From the NCBI GenBank assembly GCA_002293585.1, contig DBDM01000115.1, positions 1 to 5,165 of the forward strand: DNA of 5,165 bases. Direction: 5' to 3'. Below the pieces are notes generated by a model. The model was not told the origin of the DNA. It saw only the letters and a program-made list of their open reading frames with translations, and searched no databases. The DNA is from Bacteroidales bacterium UBA932. GTDB lineage: Bacteria > Bacteroidota > Bacteroidia > Bacteroidales > UBA932. Shown here piece after piece: positions 1 through 5,165 of the stretch. The translations under genes were made by a program, and so were the position numbers. Numbering within the stretch: position 1 is the stretch's first letter; every line of letters begins with the position of its first letter.

Positions 1-476
1 CTTTCGCCTGCGGGTAATTTCACTACAAACTCTTTGATGAAAGTAGCCACGTTGCGGTTGCTCACCACTTCACATTCCCATTTCTTAATACCCAGCACCT
101 CTTCCGGCACTTCCACCTTTAAATCCTCGCGCACTTTTACCTGACAGCCTAAGCGCCATTGCGACTGTTGCTGCTTGCGGGTAAAAAATCCCGTTTCGGT
201 TGGCAATATCTCACCGCCGCCTTCCAGCACACGGCATTTACACATGCCGCAGGTGCCGCCGCCACCACAGGCCGAAGGCAGGAATACCTTACTCTCACTT
301 AGCGTGCTGAGCAGTGTATTGCCGGGAGAAACTTCCAGATCGCGTTCTCCGTTGATATCGATTTTTACCATGCCCTGCGGCGTCAGCTTCGCTTTGGCGT
401 AGAGCAGGAGGCCGACCAGCAATAAAGTGATCAGCAAAAATATAGTGATACCGGCGATAATAACAAAAACGTTCAT
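1..476 (-). CDS. nqrF: Na+-translocating NADH:quinone reductase subunit F, N-terminal part (cut by window edge)
   Basis: NqrF is the NADH-oxidising entry subunit of Na+-NQR; the family carries an N-terminal membrane helix, a 2Fe-2S ferredoxin domain, and FAD and NADH domains. About 158 codons are visible. Residues 3-26 form one hydrophobic helix (MNVFVIIAGITIFLLI...). A plant-type ferredoxin domain follows, with cluster cysteines C70, C76 and C79 in CGGGGTCGMC and C111 in RLGCQ; the same four numbers are the known ligands in Vibrio cholerae NqrF. From about residue 133 (WECEVVSNRNVATFIKE) the FAD-binding reductase domain begins, but its flavin and NADH motifs lie beyond the left edge. The ATG is 4 bases after the nqrE stop, which fixes the start. 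The upstream stretch is A/T-rich without a clear Shine-Dalgarno. The identification is very secure; whether the rest of the gene is intact cannot be seen. Confidence 0.97.
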   Translation of the reverse strand, partial: MNVFVIIAGITIFLLITLLLVGLLLYAKAKLTPQGMVKIDINGERDLEVSPGNTLLSTLSESKVFLPSACGGGGTCGMCKCRVLEGGGEILPTETGFFTRKQQQSQWRLGCQVKVREDLKVEVPEEVLGIKKWECEVVSNRNVATFIKEFVVKLPAGE

Positions 477-480
477 AGAA

Positions 481-1098
481 TTATAATTTAATACCCATAA
501 AACACATAAAAGCAATACCCATCAGTCCGGTGATGATAAACGTGATGCCCACGCCACGCAAGGGCGCCGGAACGTTAGAGTATTTAAGTTTTTCGCGAAT
601 GGCGGCAATGCCCACAATGGCTAAAAACCAGCCGGTGCCGGAGCCCAACGCAAAGGACACCGCCTCGCCGAGATTAGCGTAGCCGCGTTCCTGCATGAAC
701 AGCGAACCACCGAGAATGGCACAGTTTACGGCAATCAGCGGGAGGAAAATGCCTAAGGAAGAGTACAGCGCCGGAGCAAATTTTTCTACCACCATTTCCA
801 CCAACTGCGTAATGGATGCAATAACGGCGATGAAAATAATAAAGCTCAGGAAGCTGAGGTCAACGTCGGCCAGCCCGGGACTAATCCATGCAAGACAGCC
901 GGGGGTAAGCAGGTATTTGTTCAGCAAATAATTCACGGGAAGGGTAATGCCTAACACGAAGATCACCGCAATACCTAATCCTACTGCTGTTTTTACGGTT
1001 TTCGACACGGCAATGAAAGAACACATGCCGAGGAAAAACGCGAATATCATATTGTCGATAAAAACCGACTTGACGAATATACTGATAATATTTTCCAT
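481..1098 (-). CDS. nqrE: Na+-translocating NADH:quinone reductase subunit E
   Basis: NqrE is an integral membrane subunit of Na+-NQR, paralogous to NqrD, RnfA and RnfE. With NqrD it forms an inverted pair that holds an iron-sulfur centre within the membrane and shapes the ion path. The 205-residue product shows about six hydrophobic segments (near 11-30, 38-60, 80-101, 112-134, 144-166 and 180-202). The family signatures FFLGMCSFIAVSK (cysteine 26) and VNCAILGG (cysteine 126) hold the two cysteines that correspond to C26 and C120 of the Vibrio protein. The shift of six comes from a longer loop at about residues 66-80 (PGCLAWISPGLADVD), which adds a further cysteine at 68. The family is usually close to 200 residues, so the length is normal. 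The start codon overlaps the nqrD stop by one base (TAATG), which suggests translational coupling. The conserved end, REKLKYSNVPAPLRGVGITF, is intact. RnfA is excluded by the nqr gene context. Confidence 0.97.
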   Translation of the reverse strand: MENIISIFVKSVFIDNMIFAFFLGMCSFIAVSKTVKTAVGLGIAVIFVLGITLPVNYLLNKYLLTPGCLAWISPGLADVDLSFLSFIIFIAVIASITQLVEMVVEKFAPALYSSLGIFLPLIAVNCAILGGSLFMQERGYANLGEAVSFALGSGTGWFLAIVGIAAIREKLKYSNVPAPLRGVGITFIITGLMGIAFMCFMGIKL

Positions 1099-1745
1099 TA
1101 TTTTTCGATGAGTTGCTTGTTAAAACTGCGTTGTATCCAAATAATGAGCCCCACTATGATCAATGCCATGGGCGGGAGAATCATCAATCCGTTGTTTTCG
1201 TAAAATCCGCCGTTTTTCATGTACCAGCTTTCGGGAACTACCTGAAAGCCGAGCACGGTGCCGGAGCCCAACAATTCGCGGAAAAAAGCGACGATTACCA
1301 ATATCAGTCCGTAGCCGGCGCCGTTGCCCAACCCGTCGACCAATGAAGGCCAGGGTTTGTTGCCGAGGGCGAACGCTTCAATGCGTCCCATGATGATACA
1401 GTTGGTAATAATCAATCCTACAAATACCGACAACTGTTTGCTCACGTCATAAGCATAGGCGCGCAATATCTGGTCGACTAAAATCACCAGCGCGGCCACC
1501 ACTACCAATTGCACAATGATACGTATACGGTTAGGTATAGTATTGCGTAGGATTGACACGATGAAACTTGCAAAACCGGTCACAATGGTTACGGACACGG
1601 CCATTACCAGCGCCGGCTCTAATTTTACGGTCACGGCCAGCGCCGAGCAGATGCCTAAAATCAGCACAGTGATTGGGTTGCCCTTGTTGATTGGGTCGGT
1701 GAAAAGTTTCAGTATCTTGGCTGAAAACATTGGTTCTTTTTCCAT
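1098..1745 (-). CDS. nqrD: Na+-translocating NADH:quinone reductase subunit D
   Basis: NqrD is the membrane partner of NqrE in Na+-NQR. The 215-residue product begins [15 protein letters not shown] and has the family hallmark [25 protein letters not shown], with cysteine 33, and later [14 protein letters not shown], with cysteine 116. These correspond to C29 and C112 of the Vibrio subunit, which with the two NqrE cysteines bind an iron-sulfur centre. About six membrane segments are visible, and a soluble loop with GNGAGYGL and [13 protein letters not shown] precedes the last helix. I chose the ATG at 1745, which follows the nqrC stop after 5 bases. A longer reading from a TTG at 1754 would only add three residues encoded by a simple repeat. 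A second ATG at residue 6 is a possible alternative start. The first base of the chosen ATG belongs to the degenerate copy of the heptamer repeat that ends nqrC. Confidence 0.96.
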   Translation of the reverse strand: MEKEPMFSAKILKLFTDPINKGNPITVLILGICSALAVTVKLEPALVMAVSVTIVTGFASFIVSILRNTIPNRIRIIVQLVVVAALVILVDQILRAYAYDVSKQLSVFVGLIITNCIIMGRIEAFALGNKPWPSLVDGLGNGAGYGLILVIVAFFRELLGSGTVLGFQVVPESWYMKNGGFYENNGLMILPPMALIIVGLIIWIQRSFNKQLIEK

Positions 1746-1772
1746 AATTTTCAATTTTCAATTTTCAATTTT
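1745..1772 (-). repeat. Heptamer tandem repeat (TTGAAAA) at the nqrC/nqrD junction
   Basis: Read on the minus strand, three perfect copies of a 7-base unit (AAAATTG; 1772-1752) are followed by one degenerate copy (AAAATTA; 1751-1745). The repeat encodes the last six residues of NqrC (KLKIEN), its TGA stop, the 5-base gap and the first base of the nqrD ATG. Because the unit contains TGA and 7 is not a multiple of 3, three copies place a stop in every frame of this strand. Similar A/T-rich heptamer runs are, as far as I recall, frequent at gene ends in Bacteroidota genomes. Confidence 0.8.
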
Positions 1773-2524
1773 CCGTTTAAGAAGAAAGCTTTGTATTGCT
1801 CTAGGCAGTCCCGCAACATATCGGTCACGCTGTTACTGGTAATCGTGCCGCCGGAAATGGCGTCCACAGCATGCAGGTCGCCTTTAGGCGCACCGCCTTT
1901 CACCACTTTTACGGCAGTGAGCACCTCGCCGTCGAAGATTTTTTTACCGGTAAATTGACCGGAAAAGGCCTTGGTGGCAATCTCGGCGCCTAAGCCCGGC
2001 GTTTCGCCTTTGTGGTCGAATACCGCGCCGAAAATGGTGTTGAAATCGTCGTTTAACGACAAGTAACCCCAGATAGGCCCCCACAGTCCCACGCCGCGCA
2101 CCGGAATAATATATTTCACCGCGCCGTCGTCTTCCTTGCATACAAATACCGGCAAGGTCAGTTGGGCGCGCAGGCTTTGTTTGTCTTCTTCCTTAGCCGT
2201 GATCACTGCTTTGATCTTATTGTATTCTTCGGCTATGTCGATACGGAAGGCGTCGCCTTCTTTGCGGTTGCCGTTGCCGTCAACCACAAAGCTTTCCACG
2301 ATGTATTTGCCGTAAGCAGTTTCTACGAAATCATTTTTGCTTGCAGCTTCTTTCACGCCCCGGTCTTTACCTACGGATGAGAGGATGCTGAGTTTCTTTT
2401 CTATTTCAATATTTTTTTCCTGCGGACCTTTTAATCCGAGGGCAGCCACAGATAGTGCGGCAGCTACCACTACCACCAGGATAGTAGCATACAGGAAGGT
2501 ATAAGTATTACTATTTCTGTTCAT
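1751..2524 (-). CDS. nqrC: Na+-translocating NADH:quinone reductase subunit C (covalent FMN)
   Basis: NqrC carries one covalently bound FMN on its periplasmic domain and relays electrons toward NqrB. The 257-residue product starts [20 protein letters not shown], a single N-terminal membrane anchor (about 8-31), followed by a soluble FMN-binding domain. Conserved blocks include [15 protein letters not shown] (143-157) and [12 protein letters not shown] (171-182). The flavinylation site is [10 protein letters not shown] (221-230), with threonine 227 the expected phosphoester attachment point. It reads SGGT rather than the SGAT seen in Vibrio and in NqrB here. FMN would be attached by an ApbE-type transferase that is not in this window. 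I chose the ATG at 2524, 4 bases after the nqrB stop, because homologues begin MNxNSNTYT; an upstream GTG at 2542 lies inside nqrB and is rejected. The last six residues, KLKIEN, are encoded by a heptamer repeat and are unlikely to be conserved. Confidence 0.96.
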   Translation of the reverse strand: MNRNSNTYTFLYATILVVVVAAALSVAALGLKGPQEKNIEIEKKLSILSSVGKDRGVKEAASKNDFVETAYGKYIVESFVVDGNGNRKEGDAFRIDIAEEYNKIKAVITAKEEDKQSLRAQLTLPVFVCKEDDGAVKYIIPVRGVGLWGPIWGYLSLNDDFNTIFGAVFDHKGETPGLGAEIATKAFSGQFTGKKIFDGEVLTAVKVVKGGAPKGDLHAVDAISGGTITSNSVTDMLRDCLEQYKAFFLNGKLKIEN

Positions 2525-2528
2525 AGTC

Positions 2529-3677
2529 TTATATTTTAGCACGTTTCAGGCGTCGACGAATATTGGCTTCCACCACATAATGGTCGATCAGGGGTGCAAA
2601 GGCGTTCATAAATAAAATGGCCAACATCATTCCTTCGGGGTATCCTTCATTGAACACCCTGATGGTGACGGTGAGCACACCGATCAACAATCCGTAGATC
2701 CATTTCCCGGTAGAAGTTTGCGCACCGGTTACGGGATCTGTGGCCATGAACACGGCGCCGAAAGCGAAGCCGCCCATAAGCAAGTGCGTGTAAGCCGGTA
2801 TTGTCATATAATCATTCGCCGCCACGAGATTAAGCAGCAAACCGGTACCCAGTGCGCCGAGCACGCAGGAAAGCATGACTTTCCAACTGCCGATGCCGGT
2901 GTAAATCAATATGACGGCGCCTATCAGTATGGCTAAGGTGGATGTTTCGCCTATGGAGCCGGGAATAAAGCCGAAAAACATATCGGCAACGGAAGGCAAC
3001 GGTTGGCCGGCGGCAACATGCGCCAACGGCGTAGCGCCCGAGAACCCGTCGACAATGCCTTCTTTAGCGCTTAATCCGGCTATCCACACGGTGTCGCCCG
3101 ATATTTGCGAAGGATAGGCAAAAAACACAAAAGCACGCGCCAATAAGGCTGGATTAAAGACGTTCATGCCCGTACCGCCGAACACTTCTTTACCTACGAT
3201 TACAGCAAACGCAGTGGCTAATCCCACCATCCACAGCGGACAATCCACCGGCATAATCATAGGAATGAGCATGCCGCTTACTAAAAAGCCTTCGTTTACT
3301 TCGTGGCCGCGGATTTGGGCGGCAATAAATTCTATGCCCAAGCCTACCACATACGATACAATAATAAGGGGCAGCACTTTCAGGAAACCGAACCAAAACA
3401 TGCTCATGAAATTCATGGCGCCTGCAGTGGCTAAGTTGTGCTGATAGCCCACATTCCACATGCCGAACAGCAGGGCCGGCATCAACGCCACCACCACCAT
3501 GATCATGACATGCTTCATGTCGTTGACATCGCGGATGTGTGCGCCCGATTTGGCCGTAGTGTTGGGGACGAACAGGAATGTTTCAAACGCATCAAAAGTC
3601 GAATGAAATATATGCAGCTTGCCGCCTTTCTCAAAAGCCGGCTTCATGTTGTCTAATAATTTCCGTAATATTTTCAT
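2529..3677 (-). CDS. nqrB: Na+-translocating NADH:quinone reductase subunit B (covalent FMN)
   Basis: NqrB is the large membrane subunit of Na+-NQR; it carries a covalent FMN and riboflavin, takes part in quinone reduction and is central to Na+ translocation. The 382-residue product starts MKILRKLLDNMKPAFEKGGKL, has a cytoplasmic N-terminus of about 50 residues and then about nine or ten hydrophobic segments. The FMN attachment motif is GFSGATPLA (211-219), with threonine 216 matching the position of T236 in Vibrio. Other family blocks are KEVFGGTGMNVFNPALLARAF (163-183), FGAVFMATDPVTGAQT (306-321) and NEGYPEGMMLAILFMNAFAPLIDHY (343-367). It is shorter at the N-terminus than the roughly 415-residue Vibrio protein, with the catalytic parts complete. 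The ATG at 3677 lies 2 bases after the nqrA stop; an upstream GTG at 3749 would read through the 3' end of nqrA and is rejected. RnfD is related but is excluded by the N-terminus and gene order. Confidence 0.97.
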   Translation of the reverse strand: MKILRKLLDNMKPAFEKGGKLHIFHSTFDAFETFLFVPNTTAKSGAHIRDVNDMKHVMIMVVVALMPALLFGMWNVGYQHNLATAGAMNFMSMFWFGFLKVLPLIIVSYVVGLGIEFIAAQIRGHEVNEGFLVSGMLIPMIMPVDCPLWMVGLATAFAVIVGKEVFGGTGMNVFNPALLARAFVFFAYPSQISGDTVWIAGLSAKEGIVDGFSGATPLAHVAAGQPLPSVADMFFGFIPGSIGETSTLAILIGAVILIYTGIGSWKVMLSCVLGALGTGLLLNLVAANDYMTIPAYTHLLMGGFAFGAVFMATDPVTGAQTSTGKWIYGLLIGVLTVTIRVFNEGYPEGMMLAILFMNAFAPLIDHYVVEANIRRRLKRAKI

Positions 3678-3679
3678 AC

Positions 3680-5029
3680 TTACATTTCTTTGATCATTAA
3701 ATTGATCCCTTTGCGGAGGATATCCTGTACATCGATTTTCGAGGTGCACACAAACTCACAGAGGGCAAGGTCTTCTTCCACCACTTCATAAATACCCAGT
3801 TGTTCCATTTTATCAATATCTTCGGCTAAAATAGCTTTAAGCAGATACACCGGATAAATATCCATGGGCAGTACCTTTTCATATTCGCCGTTCATCACAA
3901 AAGCGCGCTGTCCGCCGTTGATATTGGTGTCGAGTGCATATTCTTTGTCGGGGAATATCCAGGAGAAGTAACTGCGCGACACACTGAATTTTTTCATGCG
4001 GAAAGGGTTCGCCCAACCTAAAAATTCATAGTGATCGCCTTCGGGAATCACCGATATCATACTGTCGTAAAAGCTGAGAAAACCTTCGGCGCCGATATTG
4101 GTTCCCGTGAGCACGTTGCCGCTGATGTAGCGCGGACTGCCTGCGGTGTTGATATAGTCGTGCAGGGGCTTTATGCAGGCGCCGCTGATCATGCGGAAAT
4201 AGCGGGGCTTTTTCACTTCGGAACCCACCAGTGCGATGACTTTAGATACGTCATACACCCCTTTCAGGAAAAGGCGGCCCAGCGATACGATATGTTGCAG
4301 GTCGATAGTCCACACTACGTCGCCTTTGTTGAGCGGGGCGATATGGTGTATTTGCACGCCTACGTTTCCTGCGGGGTGGGGGCCTTTGAACGTGTGAAAT
4401 TCCACACCCTTTACTTTCTGTAAAATGCTGGTGGCAGCCGGCTGGTCGTTCATGCTCAGGTGTACTTTGCCGGTGAGTTGGCGCAACACATCAATGCCTT
4501 TTTGGAAGGCCTCCGCTTCGCCCGTGAGCACGTAATCCATGTCGGGAGCCAGCGGTGCGCTGTCGAAGCCCGATATAAAAATAGCTTTGGGTTGGTCGGC
4601 CGGATTGGCAATGATGCCGTAGGGACGCTGTTTCAGGAAAGGCCATGCGCCGCTTTTGAGCAGGAAGGCTACCAGCGCTTCGCGTGACAAAGCATTCAGA
4701 TTGCCCGTTTCATGACGCAGGAATTCCTGTTCGGCAGTGGGCGTAATGGTTATGGCCAGCAACTTGCGTTTATCACCCCGCACAATTTGTTGTACGGTGC
4801 CGCTTACCGGCGATACGAAATTGATTTCCGGACGGTGTTTGTCTGTAAACAACGGAGTGCCGGCAAGTACCGTATCTCCTTCTTTAACCGTGAGTTTTGG
4901 TGTGATCCCCTGAAAGTCGTCGGGTTTGACCGCATAAACGGCGGCGCCGGAGATCTTTGTCAATACTTTCTCGGCCTTGCCTTTCAGCGAAATGTCTAGC
5001 CCTTTGCGTATTTGAATAACGTTTGACAT
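3680..5029 (-). CDS. nqrA: Na+-translocating NADH:quinone reductase subunit A
   Basis: NqrA is the large, cofactor-free peripheral subunit of Na+-NQR on the cytoplasmic side, bound to NqrB and implicated in quinone interaction. It is the first gene of the operon. The 449-residue product is close to the usual 445-450. It begins MSNVIQIRKGLDISLKGKAE, followed by a lipoyl-like barrel-sandwich region (about 30-100) that includes DKHRPEINFVSPVSGTV (63-79). Further family blocks are KQRPYG (133-138), GPHPAGNVGVQIHHI (216-230), the RYFRMISGACIKPL region near 276-289, and a C-terminal segment with EDIDKMEQLGIYEVVEEDLALCEFVCTSK (403-431). It has no membrane helices. The ATG at 5029 gives the family N-terminus and sits about 24 bases from the end of a strong Bacteroidota-type promoter. 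The leader just before it is A/T-rich without a Shine-Dalgarno motif. Confidence 0.98.
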   Translation of the reverse strand: MSNVIQIRKGLDISLKGKAEKVLTKISGAAVYAVKPDDFQGITPKLTVKEGDTVLAGTPLFTDKHRPEINFVSPVSGTVQQIVRGDKRKLLAITITPTAEQEFLRHETGNLNALSREALVAFLLKSGAWPFLKQRPYGIIANPADQPKAIFISGFDSAPLAPDMDYVLTGEAEAFQKGIDVLRQLTGKVHLSMNDQPAATSILQKVKGVEFHTFKGPHPAGNVGVQIHHIAPLNKGDVVWTIDLQHIVSLGRLFLKGVYDVSKVIALVGSEVKKPRYFRMISGACIKPLHDYINTAGSPRYISGNVLTGTNIGAEGFLSFYDSMISVIPEGDHYEFLGWANPFRMKKFSVSRSYFSWIFPDKEYALDTNINGGQRAFVMNGEYEKVLPMDIYPVYLLKAILAEDIDKMEQLGIYEVVEEDLALCEFVCTSKIDVQDILRKGINLMIKEM

Positions 5030-5052
5030 GGTACTTTATTTAAAAAGAGCCA

Positions 5053-5083
5053 CAAAAGTAGTGATTTGTTTTGAAAGAGCAAA
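5053..5083 (-). promoter_or_regulatory. Bacteroidota-type promoter of the nqr operon
   Basis: On the minus strand TTTG (5083-5080) is followed after exactly 19 bases by TACTTTTG (5060-5053). This matches the Bacteroidota primary sigma factor consensus, TTTG at about -33 and TAnnTTTG at about -7 with 19-21 bases between. Transcription would start near 5046-5049 and give a leader of roughly 17-20 bases before the nqrA ATG at 5029. The match and the position directly upstream of the first operon gene are seen in the sequence; activity is inferred. Confidence 0.75.
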
Positions 5084-5099
5084 TTTTTTTGTATCTTTA
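5070..5099 (+). promoter_or_regulatory. Possible divergent promoter for the plus-strand gene
   Basis: On the plus strand TTTG (5070-5073) is followed after 18 bases by TATCTTTA (5092-5099). This resembles the Bacteroidota TTTG / TAnnTTTG pattern, with one mismatch in the last base and a spacer one base shorter than usual. It would start transcription within the palindrome at 5101-5114, giving a leader of about 15 bases before the ATG at 5119. The match is weaker than that of the nqr promoter. Confidence 0.4.
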
Positions 5100-5100
5100 C

Positions 5101-5114
5101 TTGATTAACATCAA
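5101..5114. promoter_or_regulatory. FNR-like palindromic operator TTGAT-N4-ATCAA
   Basis: TTGAT-TAAC-ATCAA is a perfect dyad, extended by one further matching pair on each side plus another at 5099-5116 (ACTTGAT and ATCAAGT). It equals the classical FNR recognition arrangement for Crp/Fnr-family dimers. Its centre (about 5107.5) is roughly 60 bases upstream of the predicted nqrA start, a usual activator position for this family. It also overlaps the predicted start site of the divergent plus-strand gene, where binding would repress. The regulator is unknown and none is encoded here. A chance palindrome in A/T-rich DNA remains possible. Confidence 0.55.
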
Positions 5115-5118
5115 GTTT

Positions 5119-5165
5119 ATGCGGAAGATTTTTTTATTGACTGTCACGTTGTTGTGCGCTGAAGA
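5119..5165 (+). CDS. Start of a divergent gene, probable exported protein (cut by window edge)
   Basis: Only 15 codons are visible, reading MRKIFLLTVTLLCAE. A short basic N-terminus (R2, K3) followed by a hydrophobic run (residues 4-14) looks like the start of a signal peptide, so the product is probably exported or membrane-bound. The cysteine in LLCAE lacks the small residue expected just before a lipobox cysteine, so a lipoprotein is not supported. A plausible promoter lies 20 bases upstream, and the 89-base gap to nqrA fits divergent transcription. The function cannot be judged from this fragment. Confidence 0.45.
   Translation, partial: MRKIFLLTVTLLCAE

Noticed and set aside
1746..1754. 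A TTG start at 1754 that would lengthen nqrD by three residues.
   Set aside because: The added codons come from the heptamer repeat and overlap the nqrC stop; the ATG at 1745 gives a normal NqrD N-terminus.
2525..2542. A GTG start at 2542 for nqrC.
   Set aside because: It lies inside the 3' end of nqrB and adds MLKYKT before the family start MNRNSNTYT.
3678..3749. A GTG start at 3749 for nqrB.
   Set aside because: It would add 24 residues read out of frame through the end of nqrA, whose C-terminus is conserved; the NqrB family start fits the ATG at 3677.
4031..4423. A 130-codon open frame on the plus strand inside nqrA.
   Set aside because: It is antisense to a clearly conserved gene, has no recognisable domain and no promoter, and similar open frames occur opposite the other nqr genes.
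481..5029. The operon as an Rnf complex rather than Na+-NQR.
   Set aside because: nqrA at the head, the nqrC and nqrB forms, and the NqrF ferredoxin domain behind a membrane helix define Na+-NQR; no RnfB or RnfC is present.
5099..5116. The 7-base dyad as a transcription terminator.
   Set aside because: The stem is A/T-rich, no T-run follows directly on either strand, and it lies between two divergent gene starts rather than after a gene.

Overview
The window holds most of a Na+-translocating NADH:quinone oxidoreductase (Na+-NQR) operon on the minus strand, in the order nqrA-nqrB-nqrC-nqrD-nqrE-nqrF. nqrA to nqrE are complete. nqrF is cut by the left edge after about 158 codons. A short divergent intergenic region (5030-5118) follows at the right, then the first 15 codons of a plus-strand gene with a signal-peptide-like start.

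The organism is most likely a member of the Bacteroidota, probably Bacteroidales or a near relative. The nqrA promoter fits the Bacteroidota pattern (TTTG, 19 bases, TAnnTTTG), start codons lack clear Shine-Dalgarno sequences, NqrC begins MNRNSNTYT with an SGGT flavin site, and a TTGAAAA heptamer repeat sits at a gene junction. This placement is inference from pattern and remembered family traits, not from a database search.

Right to left along the transcript, the nqrA promoter is at 5053-5083. It is followed by nqrA (5029-3680), nqrB (3677-2529), nqrC (2524-1751), nqrD (1745-1098), nqrE (1098-481) and nqrF (476 to beyond position 1). Gaps between genes are 2, 4 and 5 bases, then a 1-base overlap, then 4 bases, so this is one compact transcription unit. 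Together the six proteins oxidise NADH on NqrF, pass electrons through its 2Fe-2S centre, the NqrD/NqrE iron-sulfur centre and the covalent flavins of NqrC and NqrB, reduce quinone and pump Na+ out of the cell. Every redox-ligand residue I can check is present, so the complex looks functional. No flavin transferase gene (apbE), needed to attach FMN to NqrB and NqrC, lies in the window.

The most notable non-coding feature is a perfect palindrome, TTGAT-TAAC-ATCAA (5101-5114), between the divergent genes. It matches the classical FNR half-site arrangement. It lies about 60 bases upstream of the predicted nqrA transcription start and on top of the predicted start of the divergent gene. No previously undescribed system is evident; the coding content is a standard respiratory operon.
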